DNA from: Pollenia angustigena
Taxonomy: Eukaryota > Arthropoda > Insecta > Diptera > Polleniidae
NCBI GenBank assembly: GCA_930367215.1
Contig: OV884056.1
Coordinates: 119,471,194 to 119,535,193, forward strand
Reading direction: 5' to 3'
Length of the DNA: 64,000 nucleotides
The notes beneath the pieces are model-generated. The model had not been told where the DNA came from and ran no database searches. It saw only the letters and a program-made list of their open reading frames with translations. The number at the start of each line of letters is the position of its first letter. The stretch's first letter is position 1. A program made the position numbers and the translations under genes. Positions 31,345-43,256 of the stretch are shown in pieces.

Positions 31345-32644
31345 ACCTCTGCTAACAGAGAAGCAAGCCGTAACGGCCTCGCCACCGCCGATATACTCGG
31401 CTGATCGACGGCTCAATTAGGTTAGGTTAGGTTCCATTGGCAGCCGTGATCAAGCACAGCTCACGTGGGTCCATTCATTAGTTCCCGTTGTGTTACCATG
31501 TCACACCGTCTCCCATGGGTCCTATGTTGTCTGGCTGCTAGTGCTCCCACGCAGCCATCCGGTCGATTCAGTAAAGGAGTGGATCCTGTTTACATCAACA
31601 TCAGAGAGACAAGTTTTGTCCCCAAGGGCTCTTCGACCAAACATTTTGAGTCTTAGATCTCCGAATGCCGGGCAATTACAGAGAAGATGTTCCGTTGACT
31701 CTTCCTCCTCCTCCTCGCCGCAACTTCTACATAAGTCATTGTAAGGGAGCCCCTGTAATGCCCGCCGTGTCCTTTTTTCATCTATGATGGGCCAGATTTT
31801 CCTGGTTTCCCCACAGGTAGCTTCAACGAGCCACCTCTGACTGGCGATGATATGAAACTTGTGCGCAATGAGTTGCTTACTCCTTGGGAGTGAAACACCT
31901 ACATTATATGTCGAGCCGTCTCGATTCAAGGTGGTACCTGCATACGCCAACGAATCCGCCATGCAGTTCCCCGGTATGTCCCTGTGTCCGGGGACCCAAT
32001 TAAGGGTGACCAGTGAATGTCTCGCTATCTCCTCCAGAGACATCCGGCATTCTCGGACAATTCTCGATGTGATGAACACATTCTCCAGGGATCTTATGGC
32101 CGCCTTGCTGTCGGTAATAATGTGAATATCCCTTCCAGATATATCACCGTACCGGACGCGTCTCGCGGCTGTGTAGATGGCCATTATCTCGGCCTGGATG
32201 ACACTGCAGTGGTCCGGCAGCCTTATAGGAATGCTCCAGTTTAGCTGCTCGGAGTATATGCCAGAACCGACACCACACAGTGTTTTAGACCCGTCCGTGA
32301 AAATTTGAATCGCGTTCGCGGGAATTTGTAGGTCATCATAGTGAACCACATTATCCAAAATGCTTACCGTGAAGCCAGGATCAAAGATTGGCTCGGGTGT
32401 GACATAATCAACATCCATGTTTCAATTAATTTCGTTCAGAATATTAGCATGTCCGATATTGTAATCCCTCCGTGCTCCGGTGGCCCTTAGTCTTACCGCC
32501 GCGTTCGCAGCTAAACTTTTCGCCAAAATGTCTGGTGGTAACCAGTTTAAAATCGTAAACAGTGCCTTAGAGGGGGTTGTTCTAATTTGATCTAATTTGA
32601 CCTAATTTGATGACTCTTCACCTCGAGTGCCGGCCACCAAACAG
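31345..32644 (-). mobile_element. LOA-clade element, 3' part (truncated in copy 1)
   Basis: The minus-strand 3' end of a LOA-type retrotransposon with RNase H, a CCHC-like tail and a 3' UTR containing CCTAACCTAACC. It stops at the duplication junction 32644 in the thumb region, so this copy is cut by the duplication, not by normal 5' truncation. The approximate 3' limit is an AT-rich tail near 31290-31345. Confidence 0.8.
31522..32418 (-). CDS. LOA ORF2 C-terminus: RNase H plus zinc tail (copy 1)
   Basis: Open for 298 codons. RNase H motifs are in order: IFTDGSKTL (first catalytic Asp), IQAEIMAIYTA (Glu), IITDSKAAI (second Asp), and LNWVPGHRDIPGNCMADSLA with the His and last Asp. A tail with LCRSCGEEEEEESTEHLLCN follows, a CxxC...H...C zinc motif. 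LOA and I-clade elements carry RNase H after the RT, which fits. All catalytic positions are present. It is a fragment: the endonuclease and RT are not attached in this copy. Confidence 0.8.
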   Translation of the reverse strand: MDVDYVTPEPIFDPGFTVSILDNVVHYDDLQIPANAIQIFTDGSKTLCGVGSGIYSEQLNWSIPIRLPDHCSVIQAEIMAIYTAARRVRYGDISGRDIHIITDSKAAIRSLENVFITSRIVRECRMSLEEIARHSLVTLNWVPGHRDIPGNCMADSLAYAGTTLNRDGSTYNVGVSLPRSKQLIAHKFHIIASQRWLVEATCGETRKIWPIIDEKRTRRALQGLPYNDLCRSCGEEEEEESTEHLLCNCPAFGDLRLKMFGRRALGDKTCLSDVDVNRIHSFTESTGWLRGSTSSQTT

Positions 32645-33355
32645 CATAAAGAAAATAAAAATACTTGCAACTTTATTTTAAACAATTGAAAATATGACAA
32701 CAGTGCAATTTGATTTTAATTTTTTTTATCTAAATTTATATATAAATTTTAATATTTAATTTAAATTTTTTTCAATGAACTACACTACGTTACAAAACTG
32801 ACAGCTAATGTAAAATTTTCCGCTGAATCCGAATATGTCAACAGTGGAACAGTTTTTGAGATATTCCAAAATAACCGTTATTTGTGTATTTAAAAAAGAT
32901 GATGTGACTGAAATGCAAATATCTTTAAAAATTTTCAACGAATTATGTATATTTTTCTTTTTAGTGAAATGTTAAAAAATCTCTAAAGTAACCATGGATT
33001 GCTAGTGAAGCTTAGTCGAGAAATGACAGGGTTACAGGCGGCAAAATTTCAAGCTTCAAGCTGGATAGATAACAGATATTCAATCCACCGTAGCGAAAAC
33101 GTTTCTAATTTGTTAAAGACAAAGATTTTTTTTAATTAAAACTTATTAAAAATTGATATTTCTTGCTTCATTTTATGTATTTTTCACACTTTTATATTTT
33201 TGTTTTTGAACGTATTCGCGAACTATTCGCTTGAATTTGGCAAATGCGAATGTCTAAAAAGGCGAACATTTGGTCATACGAATATTCGTAACATCACTAG
33301 TGCATAAAAATGTATATGTATGTATATTAAAGTTATATAATAAAATTTATTTTAG

Positions 33356-33438
33356 CTTACCCCGACTCCAAGGAAAATAAAATTCGGAACTCAAGAGAAC
33401 CGATGTTAAGTAGCAGTGTTGTGGTTATAAATCATTAA
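33356..33438 (+). CDS. Pnn: Duplicated pinin terminal exon (copy 2)
   Basis: Identical in sequence to exon 3 at 26208-26290, with the acceptor TTATTTTAG intact (ends 33355) and TAA at 33436-33438. Splicing from exon 2 to this acceptor would give the same protein with a transcript that reads through copy 1. There is no second exon 2, so alone it cannot make pinin. It is either an alternative terminal exon or a silent duplicate. Confidence 0.6.
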
Positions 33439-33655
33439 TTTTTATGTACCAACTAAAACCCCTTTAAAACGACAAGTTTTATTGTTCTTATTGTATATAA
33501 ACTTTTACACATTAAGAAAATGTATTTACAAGAATGGTAATAAATTACTATTTATATTAATTGTTGTTGTAACAGGTTCGCTGTCATCGAAAGTTTTTTC
33601 CTGAAATTTTGAAAAGAAATTTAATTTTTTTTAATTATGTATGTATTTGTGTAAT

Positions 33656-35218
33656 GCCCAAGTTTACAGTCATTAGTTAATTATTAGTAAACTAGTAAGA
33701 TAACAATTGGCTAACTAGCATTTCATATTTGGTTAACTAAAATTTTTTATGAGAACAAAAAATGGTAACTATCAAAATACCAAATTTCAATGTTGGCAGG
33801 AGTTTTTTTCTTTAAATTTTTATTATTTCTAAATAGGAAAAAATAACGAAATACATATCATAGAAATAAAAAAAAGTGGCAGTGTTACTGGTAAACAAAA
33901 AGTATATGCGTCTGTGTACAATTTATATATATGTATATGTAATATTCTAAGAAAAAAAAAACCAAATGAACATAATAATTTTCAACGGAAGAGCTGTTGT
34001 CTAACTAGTGGTTAGCTGGGGGTCTACTCTTATTGCGATGCGAAAGCTAAATGCCAACTTGGTACTCTCTATCTCTTTCGCAAATTTTTTTTTGAAAATG
34101 AAGCAATAGCGGCTATAAAAATTAAAGATTGCGCGGATTTATTTATTAGCGGTATTCACCCTTTGTATTAAGTGTACAACTCTGCTTTACTTAGTACGGT
34201 TTTATAATACAAAGCGTGAGCGTCTTTTTCGTTAGTATTGTAAATTAATGAAGTTTCTGAGTGAGGGAAAGAGACGGATATAGTTTCTTCAACTGTTTTA
34301 TTCTGGTTTATTTAACAAACGTGTTTACTACAGCTTTTTGTTGGATTTTTCAACTACAGCGTAGTAAATTTTAGTCTTATACATTTTGTTGTTGCGGTGT
34401 TGTAAATCTTAGTACTTTAACTAAATAAATAAGATTCACAAGGTCTACAAAGGACTTTACTATCAAGGGTGAAAACCGCTATTATTTATTTATTAGTAGT
34501 ATTTTTAATACTTTTACATAACATTACATGTTCTTTTACAAATTATATCAATAAACTCAAATTAAATATTTCTTATAAAAGTTACAATTTTCTTTCTAAA
34601 TACATTTGGATTGGTTTCATTTTTAATATTACTTGGCATCATATTGTAAAAATTTAGTCCTTCGTAGAACAGTGATCTTTGCATTGTGTTGTTTCCAGGT
34701 CCTTGTAGTCTAAAATCGGCAGCGTTTCTTATGTTGTATGGTTGAACATCCCCAACGTATCTGAGTTGCTCTACTAAATATTCAGGTGCCTCTCCCATTT
34801 TCATTTTTTGAATAAAATTAATTGTATTCAGCTCTAATCTTTGTTGTATATTAAGCCATTTAAGTGTATCCAACATATATCTTACTGAGGTAAATCGATT
34901 GCATTTGAGTATTGTGCGCATAGCTTTATTCTGTAGTTTTTGCATTCTTGATATTTGCTGTTCTGAACAGCAAATAATGAAATGCCAAAGTGTGTAAAAA
35001 TATTTGAATTTGAAATATTTAAATAAAATAAAGTGATGATTTACGAAAAGAAAAAAAATTATGAGACGAAAGACATACATATCCGCAAACGTATTAAAGA
35101 GTACCAATCGCTAGATTTGCTACAACTTTCTTTCGCATCGCAATAGAGAGTAGCCCCCCTGGATATATTTTATTGGTTAACCCATTGCTATTAGCTAACT
35201 AATGACTGTAAACTTGGG
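33656..35218. mobile_element. Nested TIR stack and non-LTR fragment (copy 2)
   Basis: The duplicate of 26509-28071, with the same inverted ends, the small MITE at 34148-34483 and the minus-strand RT C-terminal fragment at 34484-35027. No new features beyond copy 1. Confidence 0.6.
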
Positions 35219-36386
35219 ACTTAGTTTCATATGGGTAATGTGGTAATGGGAGCTGGAGAAACCTAGCACCTCAGTAGGTCTTAACCAGAGGTCTATGGGG
35301 CCGTCAATTTGTGTGCTTTTTATTGTGTTTGGCGTAGTCGAAAAACGACAGGTGTCGTGTTGCAGTCGTATTTACAATTTTATGTTACCGTTTAAAATTT
35401 TCGACTATAAAAATTTTGTAAAAGCATCACAATGTAAAAGAATACACTTAATTATTTCAATTTGAAACACCCTGTTAAAAATCTGCCAAACAAGTGTTTG
35501 AATTCAAAAAAATACGCATAGTAAAATTGTTGGTAAAATTTTTGTATTATTTTACTTGTGAAAATGTTAAATTAAAGTTTTTATTCATCTCTATTCACTA
35601 TGAGCTGAAACTACAATTTTAAAAGGATAGTTTTGCATTTTTATTTATTTCAACATTAACTTTTTATTAAATTATATTTCAATGATATTAAATTTTTTGC
35701 ATGTTTACATTTTATTTCCTTCCCTTGAAATTATTTCTGAAATAATTTTAATAACGTCGTGATCAAAATGTTTAACGACAATTTTTTACACTTTTGACAG
35801 ACAAATACGCCAAACACGGTACTGTTTTGACGTCGTTTTTGTAATAGATTTGAAAAGTGTCGTATTCATTGGCGTTTTTCGCCAATCACGATACCGTTTT
35901 TAAAAAAACGACTAGTTTACGCCGTAAAAACGCCAGACAATAAGGGTGATTGTATTGGGAACAATTCGTTCTCGGTAGCAATTTAGAATTCTGCTCCAAC
36001 TAGATCTTAATTGTGCCGGGATTAATCGGGTTTTCACTGTAACACAGCGTTTACATTTGACGGTACTGGCAAGACAGTAAGAAAATTCATATTAGTTGCC
36101 AAAAACACTACTAACTGTCTTCGTGACGTAGGCGTCCAGACAGTTCACTTTTAAAAATATGTCAACCGCTAATGTTGCTGTTCAAGTCCAGCTAAACGTC
36201 TTTTACATGAGCTAAACAAACTTAAAAACAGCTTAAAATAACTATATTGTGTTAACAAACATAACACTTAACTAAAATATAGAAAACCAAAGCAAAATAT
36301 GTTTAATTTTTTTACATTTTGATTTTTCGCTAACAAAACTTAAGATTACTGTTAGCAGATGTCAAATCACTGTCCAATTTTACTGT
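35219..36386. other. Unclassified repeat-like DNA (copy 2)
   Basis: Counterpart of 28072-29239. Only two base differences were noticed (near 35510 and 35840). No gene. Confidence 0.4.
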
Positions 36387-37547
36387 CTGCAAAATTTGCT
36401 AGACAGTAGACAAGACAGTTGGAAAAGTGTGCATGTATTAGTGAAAAGGTTTGCATGTATTGCTACTGTAGCTCATCGTCCAAAATTACAGGAGGATGTT
36501 CATTTAAGACTATTGTTTCTGAAGTCAATTATGGCCTCTTTCTGTAGTCTTCTGAGCGTTTATCAGTGTCATACGGTTGACGTCGGTTGAATTGACGAGT
36601 AGTCTCCTCGTGTAGGTGATCCATATTCGTCATTATGACACAACGGGGGGCAATTCATAGTGCATGATACTGTGCCGTCTGCAATACTCGCCATTTAGTG
36701 TCACTGAGAAGTCCATAATGGGGCTGCATAATTGAGAAGAGTGCGTTCAAATTCCCTTTTACGTCGCCACAACAGTCTCCTTATCCATGCCCAATGAGGT
36801 GCAAGTAAGAGCCTTAAGGACTTTGTTTCGAGTTTTCACTTTCTGATTGATGTAGGAGGCGTGCCATGAAAAGTGAAGGAGGCTATCGAAAATTAACACT
36901 CGGATATTTGGGTTCTGAACCGTAGGAATAAGGTTTCCTTCGATATTGATGTTGAGTTCCATCATTCACTTCCTTAGTTCATGAAGTAAAAAGGGACTGT
37001 CTACTTTGAATTATATAGCTTTAGTTAACGTTCCTGCAGATGATCAGCAATAGTGACCAGCAGCCGTATTCCGTAATTCGCTAAAGCTAAATCTCTATCG
37101 CTAAAAATCTATAAAGTTAATTTAGCAATTTTTGGATACAAATGTAATTCAGTAACGTGCATTGCTAAATTTGGCAATGCAATACAAATTTAATTTGCCG
37201 CAATTTTAGCTTTTAGTGTCATCGCTAAAAATTTTTAATTTTGTTTTCTCTAAGGAATTTTAGCGATCGAGATTTAGCTTAAGCTAAGCGAATTACAGAA
37301 TACGGCAGCAGGTAGCAGGACATCCTGGCACCTATTTTATCAATTTTTACGCCTGAAGAGATTACCGTGCAATCATCGGCATACGACATACGACAGCATT
37401 GATACATCTTGAGTGGGTGCAGAAAGTTTGGCAAGATAAAGATTGAAGAGTATTGGTGATACATAATACACCCCCTTAGGCACACATACCTTTATTTTGT
37501 GGAATCTTGCCAGAGAAAATTGGCAATCCAGCGTTTACTTAATGGAA
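36387..37547 (-). pseudogene. Decayed CR1/Jockey-like RT fragment with MITE (copy 2)
   Basis: Duplicate of 29240-30400, including the 242-bp palindromic MITE at 37064-37305 with its CAGCAG flanks and the SYADDCTV catalytic remnant near 37360-37400. Confidence 0.7.
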
Positions 37548-38224
37548 TGGTCAACTAGAGTTGTGCCGTTCCGGAAAAACCTAATTCCATTGAACAATTC
37601 CCTAAAAGGAACGGTGCAGATTTTTTCAACAGTTCATTTTTTGTCGTTCCTCGTTCCGCAATTACAATCCGTTGGATGATCACATGTAATTTTGTAGGGT
37701 TATTTTTTGTGTATTGATCAATGTTGCCGACTTTTGTGTATTTTTGACGTGACATATAAAATAGTTCTAATTAAATCAATTTCTAATGTGATCCAAAGCA
37801 ATATATTTTAGCAATATACCACTTATTATTAGGTCTGTCTGGGTACTTTTCCAGTAGCAAATACTCAGTAAATTTTTTTGGGAGAGTAAGTTCAATATTA
37901 CTCTATCGGCTGAAAAAATCTCAAAAAGTACGCAGACAGTATCCAGTTAAATTTTGCAAGAAAACAGCTGATCGGTGTGTAAACAATTGAGATAACAAAG
38001 CAAAAGAATTTTATTTAGCATATGTGTACGCAAAATTGAATTCTCGGGGTAAATTAAAAAATTATTAATTAAAGTGAAGCTTAAAAAGTGTTGTAAATTC
38101 AAAAACTTGTTTATTACACTGTTATTAGTTTGGTAAATTCAATTTCTTCTTAGTTTTTAGTTTTATTTGTCGGATTTTTTATAAAACTTCTTTTGCTTAC
38201 ATTACATTGGAAAAAAAGAATGAA
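37548..38224. other. Upstream region of the unknown 5' exon (copy 2)
   Basis: Duplicate of 30401-31077 with a two-base change near 37890 (TTCAATATT for ACCAATATT). It holds the presumed promoter and 5' UTR of the exon that follows. Confidence 0.4.
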
Positions 38225-38427
38225 ATGCCCAATACAGTGCCCTCCAACAGCTTGACAACGGAGAAAAATAATTTGGATGTGAAGTGCTCGCCAGGAACAC
38301 AATTCCAAATACTCGCCTCTTCAATTGCAAAGTTTGTTCCACAAAGTTCTGCTGGTTCTATCGGTTCTGCCATCTCCACTCCACTTACGCCAGGTCGCAC
38401 TGTATATTTGGATGTTTCTAGCATGAA
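38225..38427 (+). CDS. Unrecognised protein, probable first coding exon (copy 2)
   Basis: The same 67-codon exon as 31078-31280, without any change seen, again followed by GTAAAA. This copy is nearest the rest of the intact LOA element and therefore keeps the original downstream context, so if the gene continues beyond the window this is the ancestral position. Two promoters and two first exons for the same downstream gene would follow from the duplication. Confidence 0.5.
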
Positions 38428-38668
38428 GTAAAATGTTTTGTTTATTATAATTTATTATAAACTTTAAAAATCAACACAATTCTAACTAATTACCTCTGCT
38501 AACAGAGAAGCAAGCCGTAACGGCCTCGCCACCGCCGATATACTCGGCTGATCGACGGCTCAATTAGGTTAGGTTAGGTTCCATTGGCAGCCGTGATCAA
38601 GCACAGCTCACGTGGGTCCATTCATTAGTTCCCGTTGTGTTACCATGTCACACCGTCTCCCATGGGTC

Positions 38669-39560
38669 CTATGTTGTCTGGCTGCTAGTGCTCCCACGCA
38701 GCCATCCGGTCGATTCAGTAAAGGAGTGGATCCTGTTTACATCAACATCAGAGAGACAAGTTTTGTCCCCAAGGGCTCTTCGACCAAACATTTTGAGTCT
38801 TAGATCTCCGAATGCCGGGCAATTACAGAGAAGATGTTCCGTTGACTCTTCCTCCTCCTCCTCGCCGCAACTTCTACATAAGTCATTGTAAGGGAGCCCC
38901 TGTAATGCCCGCCGTGTCCTTTTTTCATCTATGATGGGCCAGATTTTCCTGGTTTCCCCACAGGTAGTTTCAACGAGCCACCTCTGACTGGCGATGATAT
39001 GAAACTTGTGCGCAATGAGTTGCTTACTCCTTGGGAGTGAAACACCTACATTATATGTCGAGCCGTCTCGATTCAAGGTGGTACCTGCATACGCCAACGA
39101 ATCCGCCATGCAGTTCCCCGGTATGTCCCTGTGTCCGGGGACCCAATTAAGGGTGACCAGTGAATGTCTCGCTATCTCCTCCAGAGACATCCGGCATTCT
39201 CGGACAATTCTCGATGTGATGAACACATTCTCCAGGGATCTTATGGCCGCCTTGCTGTCGGTAATAATGTGAATATCCCTTCCAGATATATCACCGTACC
39301 GGACGCGTCTCGCGGCTGTGTAGATGGCCATTATCTCGGCCTGGATGACACTGCAGTGGTCCGGCAGCCTTATAGGAATGCTCCAGTTTAGCTGCTCGGA
39401 GTATATGCCAGAACCGACACCACACAGTGTTTTAGACCCGTCCGTGAAAATTTAAATCGCGTTCGCGGGAATTTGTAGGTCATCATAGTGAACCACATTA
39501 TCCAAAATGCTTACCGTGAAGCCAGGATCAAAGATTGGCTCGGGTGTGACATAATCAACA
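38669..39560 (-). pseudogene. LOA RNase H and zinc tail (copy 2, with a stop)
   Basis: The same domain as 31522-32418. A G-to-A change (plus strand, near 39453) turns a Gln codon in the NAIQIFTDGSK context into a stop, so the open part begins at 39331 (MAIYTAARR). The second catalytic Asp, the His and the zinc tail follow. The change is absent from copy 1, so it arose after the duplication. Confidence 0.8.
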
Positions 39561-39738
39561 TCCATGTTTCAATTAATTTCGTTCAGAATATTAGCATGTC
39601 CGATATTGTAATCCCTCCGTGCTCCGGTGGCCCTTAGTCTTACCGCCGCGTTCGCAGCTAAACTTTTCGCCAAAATGTCTGGTGGTAACCAGTTTAAAAT
39701 CGTAAACAGTGCCTTAGAGGGGGTTGTTCTAATTTGAT

Positions 39739-40704
39739 CTAATTTGACCTAATTTGATGACTCTTCACCTCGAGTGCCGGCCACCAAACAGCTGCCCCGT
39801 AGAATAGAATGGGTTTAATGACACATTCGTATAGCCAATATACATTTCTCGGGTTAATTCCCCAGTTTAGGCCAATGGCCCCTTTGCAGCAATATAATGC
39901 AGTTGCCGCCTTATTAGTCCTGGAAATGGTGTTCATCCTCCAGTTCAGTTTGCTGTCCAATATTAGCCCAAGATACTTGGCGCTGTCAGACAGTTCCAGC
40001 GAGATCCCCTTTATCCTCGGGGTATCAAATTTGGGAATTTTGTATCTCCTTGTGAAAAGTACCAGTTCCGTTTTGGAAGGATTTACATCCAGTCCACATC
40101 CCTGGCACCATTTTGTTAGGACGTCCAATGCGGACTCCATTAGTTCAGACAATAGTCTGGGATCTTTACCCAGAGCCACAACTGCAACGTCATCCGCATA
40201 AGCAACCGTTCTGCAGCACGTCCTTTCCATGGCCCTGAGTAGGGTATTCATATTCAGATTCCAAAGTAATGGTGAGAGTACAACGCCTTGCGGGGTGCCC
40301 CTAGTCGCAACCTTGGAGATGTTCGAGGCGCCCAAGTTGGATTCAATACGCCTGAAGTGCAGGATACTGCTGACAAATATAATCGCCGGGTCGATTTCCA
40401 AATGTCTCATTGCGTTAATAACCGATTCAGGTTCAACGTTGTTGAAAGCGCCCTCAATATCTAGGAATGCAACTAAGGCAAATTCCTTGTAGTGCAGGGA
40501 TCTCTCTATGTGGCCCACCAATGAGTGAAGCGCAGTTTCCGTGGACCTTCCCTTCGTGTAGGCGTGTTTAGCCAGTGACAAGGAATTGTGTCCTAACGAT
40601 GATCTAATATGACTATCCAAAATCCTCTCCAGTGTTTTCAGTAGAAAGGAGGATAGACTAATTGGTCTAAAGTCCTTAGCCATAGTGTGTGTATAAATTA
40701 GCAC
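39739..40704 (-). pseudogene. LOA reverse transcriptase
   Basis: Minus-strand open stretch of 321 codons. RT motifs in order: DFRPISLSSF, LVAFLDIEGAFNNV (catalytic Asp), RGTPQGVVLSPLLWN, and TVAYADDVAVVAL (catalytic DD), then CGLDVNPSKTELVLF and SDSAKYLGLILDSKL. The first seven codons derive from the BEL LTR (from 40690). Downstream it changes frame near 39740 before the RNase H. Conserved residues of the palm are all present. Confidence 0.85.
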
Positions 40705-41289
40705 AAAGCTTTATATTTTTGATTTTTTTTAAATATTACATTTACTACTAATAACTTGTAACGGCTGTCTTTGAAGTTTTTATTTATATAGTTTGAAAAG
40801 CCCTGAATTTACTTGTCAAAACCCTAATTACATTTTATTTATCGGATAAATTAACATTGTATCTTGTCAATTTAAACCGCCAAGTATAAGTAGCCATTTT
40901 AATTTACTAAGCCTTGATGGCACCCAATTAGCCTAAACTTAACTTACTTGAATTTTATTCGTGCTAAGGTGAGCATCTCTTGCTTCAAATAAACTGAATT
41001 GTCTTAAACTGATCCATTGTATTGTCTTTTATTTCTGCCGCTATTACATATCGGTATAATTTCTCATCCACGGAGAAATTATAAGATTTGGATATACTAA
41101 CTGATTTCCAGTGCAACTACCATTGTGGTCACCATAGGATTTCCTCTCTACCAGAGCTTAATTATCGTCCCTCATCTTATTAATTAAACCCCGCTCCCAT
41201 AGTTAGGGACACTGGCTCCGAAAAATATACCTACACCCCGAAATACTTTTGGTTGGCATTCACTCAACAACCAACTAATATTTTATTCA
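40690..41289 (+). repeat. BEL 5' LTR
   Basis: Starts TGTATAAATTAGC and ends TTTTATTCA. The right LTR matches with substitutions near the start (GCAC/GAAT), at ATTACA/ATTAAA, TCGTGC/TCGGGC and GGTCACC/GGTCTCC, and a one-base indel. The primer-binding site probably starts at 41290 (TGGTCCTTCG); the tRNA was not assigned with certainty. Confidence 0.93.
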
Positions 41290-42176
41290 TGGTCCTTCGC
41301 CGACGTCAGACTGGTCACCTTTAAAAAAAAGCTCATCGCAACATTTGTCAAGCAGATCAAAGCACTAGCACTTTAGTTGAATAGAAGACCGCGCTGAGAA
41401 AACAACCACGTAAGGAAAAAAAACTATGCCGGAAACAAAGGGAGTAGACAAACAAACAAAAACAAAACACATCTATTCATACGGTAAAGTTAAAAAACTA
41501 AAAATTTGCATAAGAAATACTAAATTTTAGTGTTACAAAAAACAACAGAATTAACTTGTTAAAAAAGTAATAAAAAACCTAAAAATTGAAAAAAAGTAAC
41601 AAAATCAGCGTGTAAAAACAGAAAACAACAACAAAATTAAAGTGGTAAGAAATCAAAAGTACACAAGTACATAGATTGAATAGATTGAAGCAACAAAAAG
41701 TCAATCCCAAAGTTAAGGGTAAAACCTTTCAGAGCATACATAGGTATAACCAAAAAGTGCCAAATTTCAATAGTTTTCAAAAACATAAATTTCATTCCAA
41801 CCTCAAATTGCCAAATTTAAAAAATTTCAGTACCTAGTGCCAATACATATGTATGCACGTAAATACTATATACATACAGTGTAGCTCGTTAAAGTTCAAA
41901 AAAGTGGTTTAAACAGTTACATTTTCCATTTACTTTCCTCTCTCTGCATTCCCACATTCCCTTGAAACCATCAAGCTAGCAAGTGCAAATAAGTAAAAAA
42001 AGAAAAAACAATAATAAAAGAGAAAATTTTGTTCCAAAAGTGAAATAAAGAGTACAAAAAAAATCAGGAAATGTTTAACAAGGAAGAGAATCAACAAGAT
42101 TAAATTAAAAAAAAAAAAAAAAGCACAACAATAAACAAGAGATTAATAACAGGAACAACTTTTAAAACGTTATTTC
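41290..42176 (+). other. BEL leader, left part
   Basis: Non-coding, A-rich leader of the BEL element. It is cut at 42176 by the hAT insertion and resumes at 52934. No ORF of note. Confidence 0.6.
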
Positions 42177-42655
42177 CAGAGTACCGAAACGCTCGCTCAT
42201 TTTTCAGTCATGAGCGAGCGTGAAAAATTTTAAATTGAACTGCTTCTTCACATTCATGAGGGTGAGGAAAAAAAAACATTTTTAATTTCCTCATTCATGA
42301 AAAATGAGCAAACAAAAAAATATGAATTTGTCAGATATGAAAAATTTAAAAAAATTCACATTCAAATTCCTCATAATGAAAAAAACGCGATATGCCTGAC
42401 CATTAACAGCGGGAAAATGAAGTTGTAAAGAGGCCTTAAAGAAGGCCTTTTTACCAATATTAAGTTTTCCAGTCGCATTCCAACTGTATTAGAACAACAA
42501 GGTTCTATCTTACACGTTGTTTAGGTGCATATAGATCCTTGTTGTCCTAAGGTCGCAAATTGTTGTTGCTAATAACGCGAAGTTAGTAAATTAATAACTA
42601 AACTTGCTACACATTCCAACATTACTGCTAATAAAACTATTTCGACAGGCCTTAT

Positions 42656-43163
42656 TGTTATAACCGCTAGAACATTTATATTATAAATGTTACATTTTTA
42701 TACATGTATGTGTGTATGACAAATTTATTACTAAACAAACGCAAGCCAACACACATACATCTATACTTTAAAATTCTTTATTTTCCAAATCGATTTTATT
42801 AAGTACTTAAAATTCTTGGAATTTTAAGTGTTACAACAAACTCTCGCTTGTTGAACTTTTATTGTCAAAATTTCAAAGAATTTTAAGTGTTACAACAAAC
42901 TCTCGTTTGTTGAACTTTTATTGTCAAAATAATATTTCAAAGAATTTTAAGTGTTACAATAAACTCTCGCTTAAATCAAAACTGATGATTTAAGCAAGAG
43001 TATGAACTTTTAGTATTAAGCAATATTGTACCCTATTTTTTATTAAGTATATAACATATTGATTTTAATAAAGAAGCGCAGTAAGAACTGGGCAGCATTG
43101 AACTGAACAACTTTCAAAGTGTTTTTTTTAATTTATTTCACAAAAGTATTCGGACATTTATTT
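42656..43163 (+). repeat. Gypsy 5' LTR
   Basis: Starts TGTTATAACC and ends CGGACATTTATTT. Near 42830-42970 it has three spaced copies of AAGTGTTACAxxAAACTCTC, a likely regulatory block. The right LTR is at 49781-50288. Confidence 0.92.
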
Positions 43164-43180
43164 GGCGCAGTCGGTAGGAT
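43163..43180 (+). promoter_or_regulatory. Gypsy primer-binding site (tRNA-Ser type)
   Basis: TGGCGCAGTCGGTAGGAT follows the LTR, its first T being shared with the LTR end. This is the serine-tRNA-complementary primer site known from 17.6/297-type elements. Confidence 0.75.
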
Positions 43181-43256
43181 TCCGCGGAGTGTTATCCTTT
43201 CAGGAGAAAATAACTTGTTTCAAATCATTGAATTAACGCGGTAACGTAAGTCCGTT

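Larger units (their letters stand above)
25497..32644 (+). repeat. 7.15-kb tandem duplication, copy 1
   Basis: Begins CATAAAGAAAATAAAAATAC in the hAT-like element and ends CACCAAACAG in the LOA element. Copy 2 follows directly. The offset is 7148 bp left of an A-run near 26810 and 7147 bp after it. I saw about ten differences in total. It contains pinin exon 3, a nested TIR stack, a decayed non-LTR element and a MITE, the unknown 5' exon, and LOA 3' sequence. Confidence 0.97.
32645..39791 (+). repeat. 7.15-kb tandem duplication, copy 2
   Basis: Begins CATAAAGAAAATAAAAATAC right after copy 1 and ends CACCAAACAG at 39791, where the sequence continues into intact LOA RT (CTGCCCC). Differences from copy 1 include a base in an A-run, single substitutions in non-coding DNA, one Ala/Thr change and one new stop in the LOA RNase H. 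At its right end it is continuous with the rest of LOA, so this copy keeps the original right-hand context. Confidence 0.97.

Noticed and set aside
31859..32244. Plus-strand ORFs opposite the RNase H region
   Set aside because: They are shadows of the minus-strand LOA coding sequence, which has all catalytic motifs.
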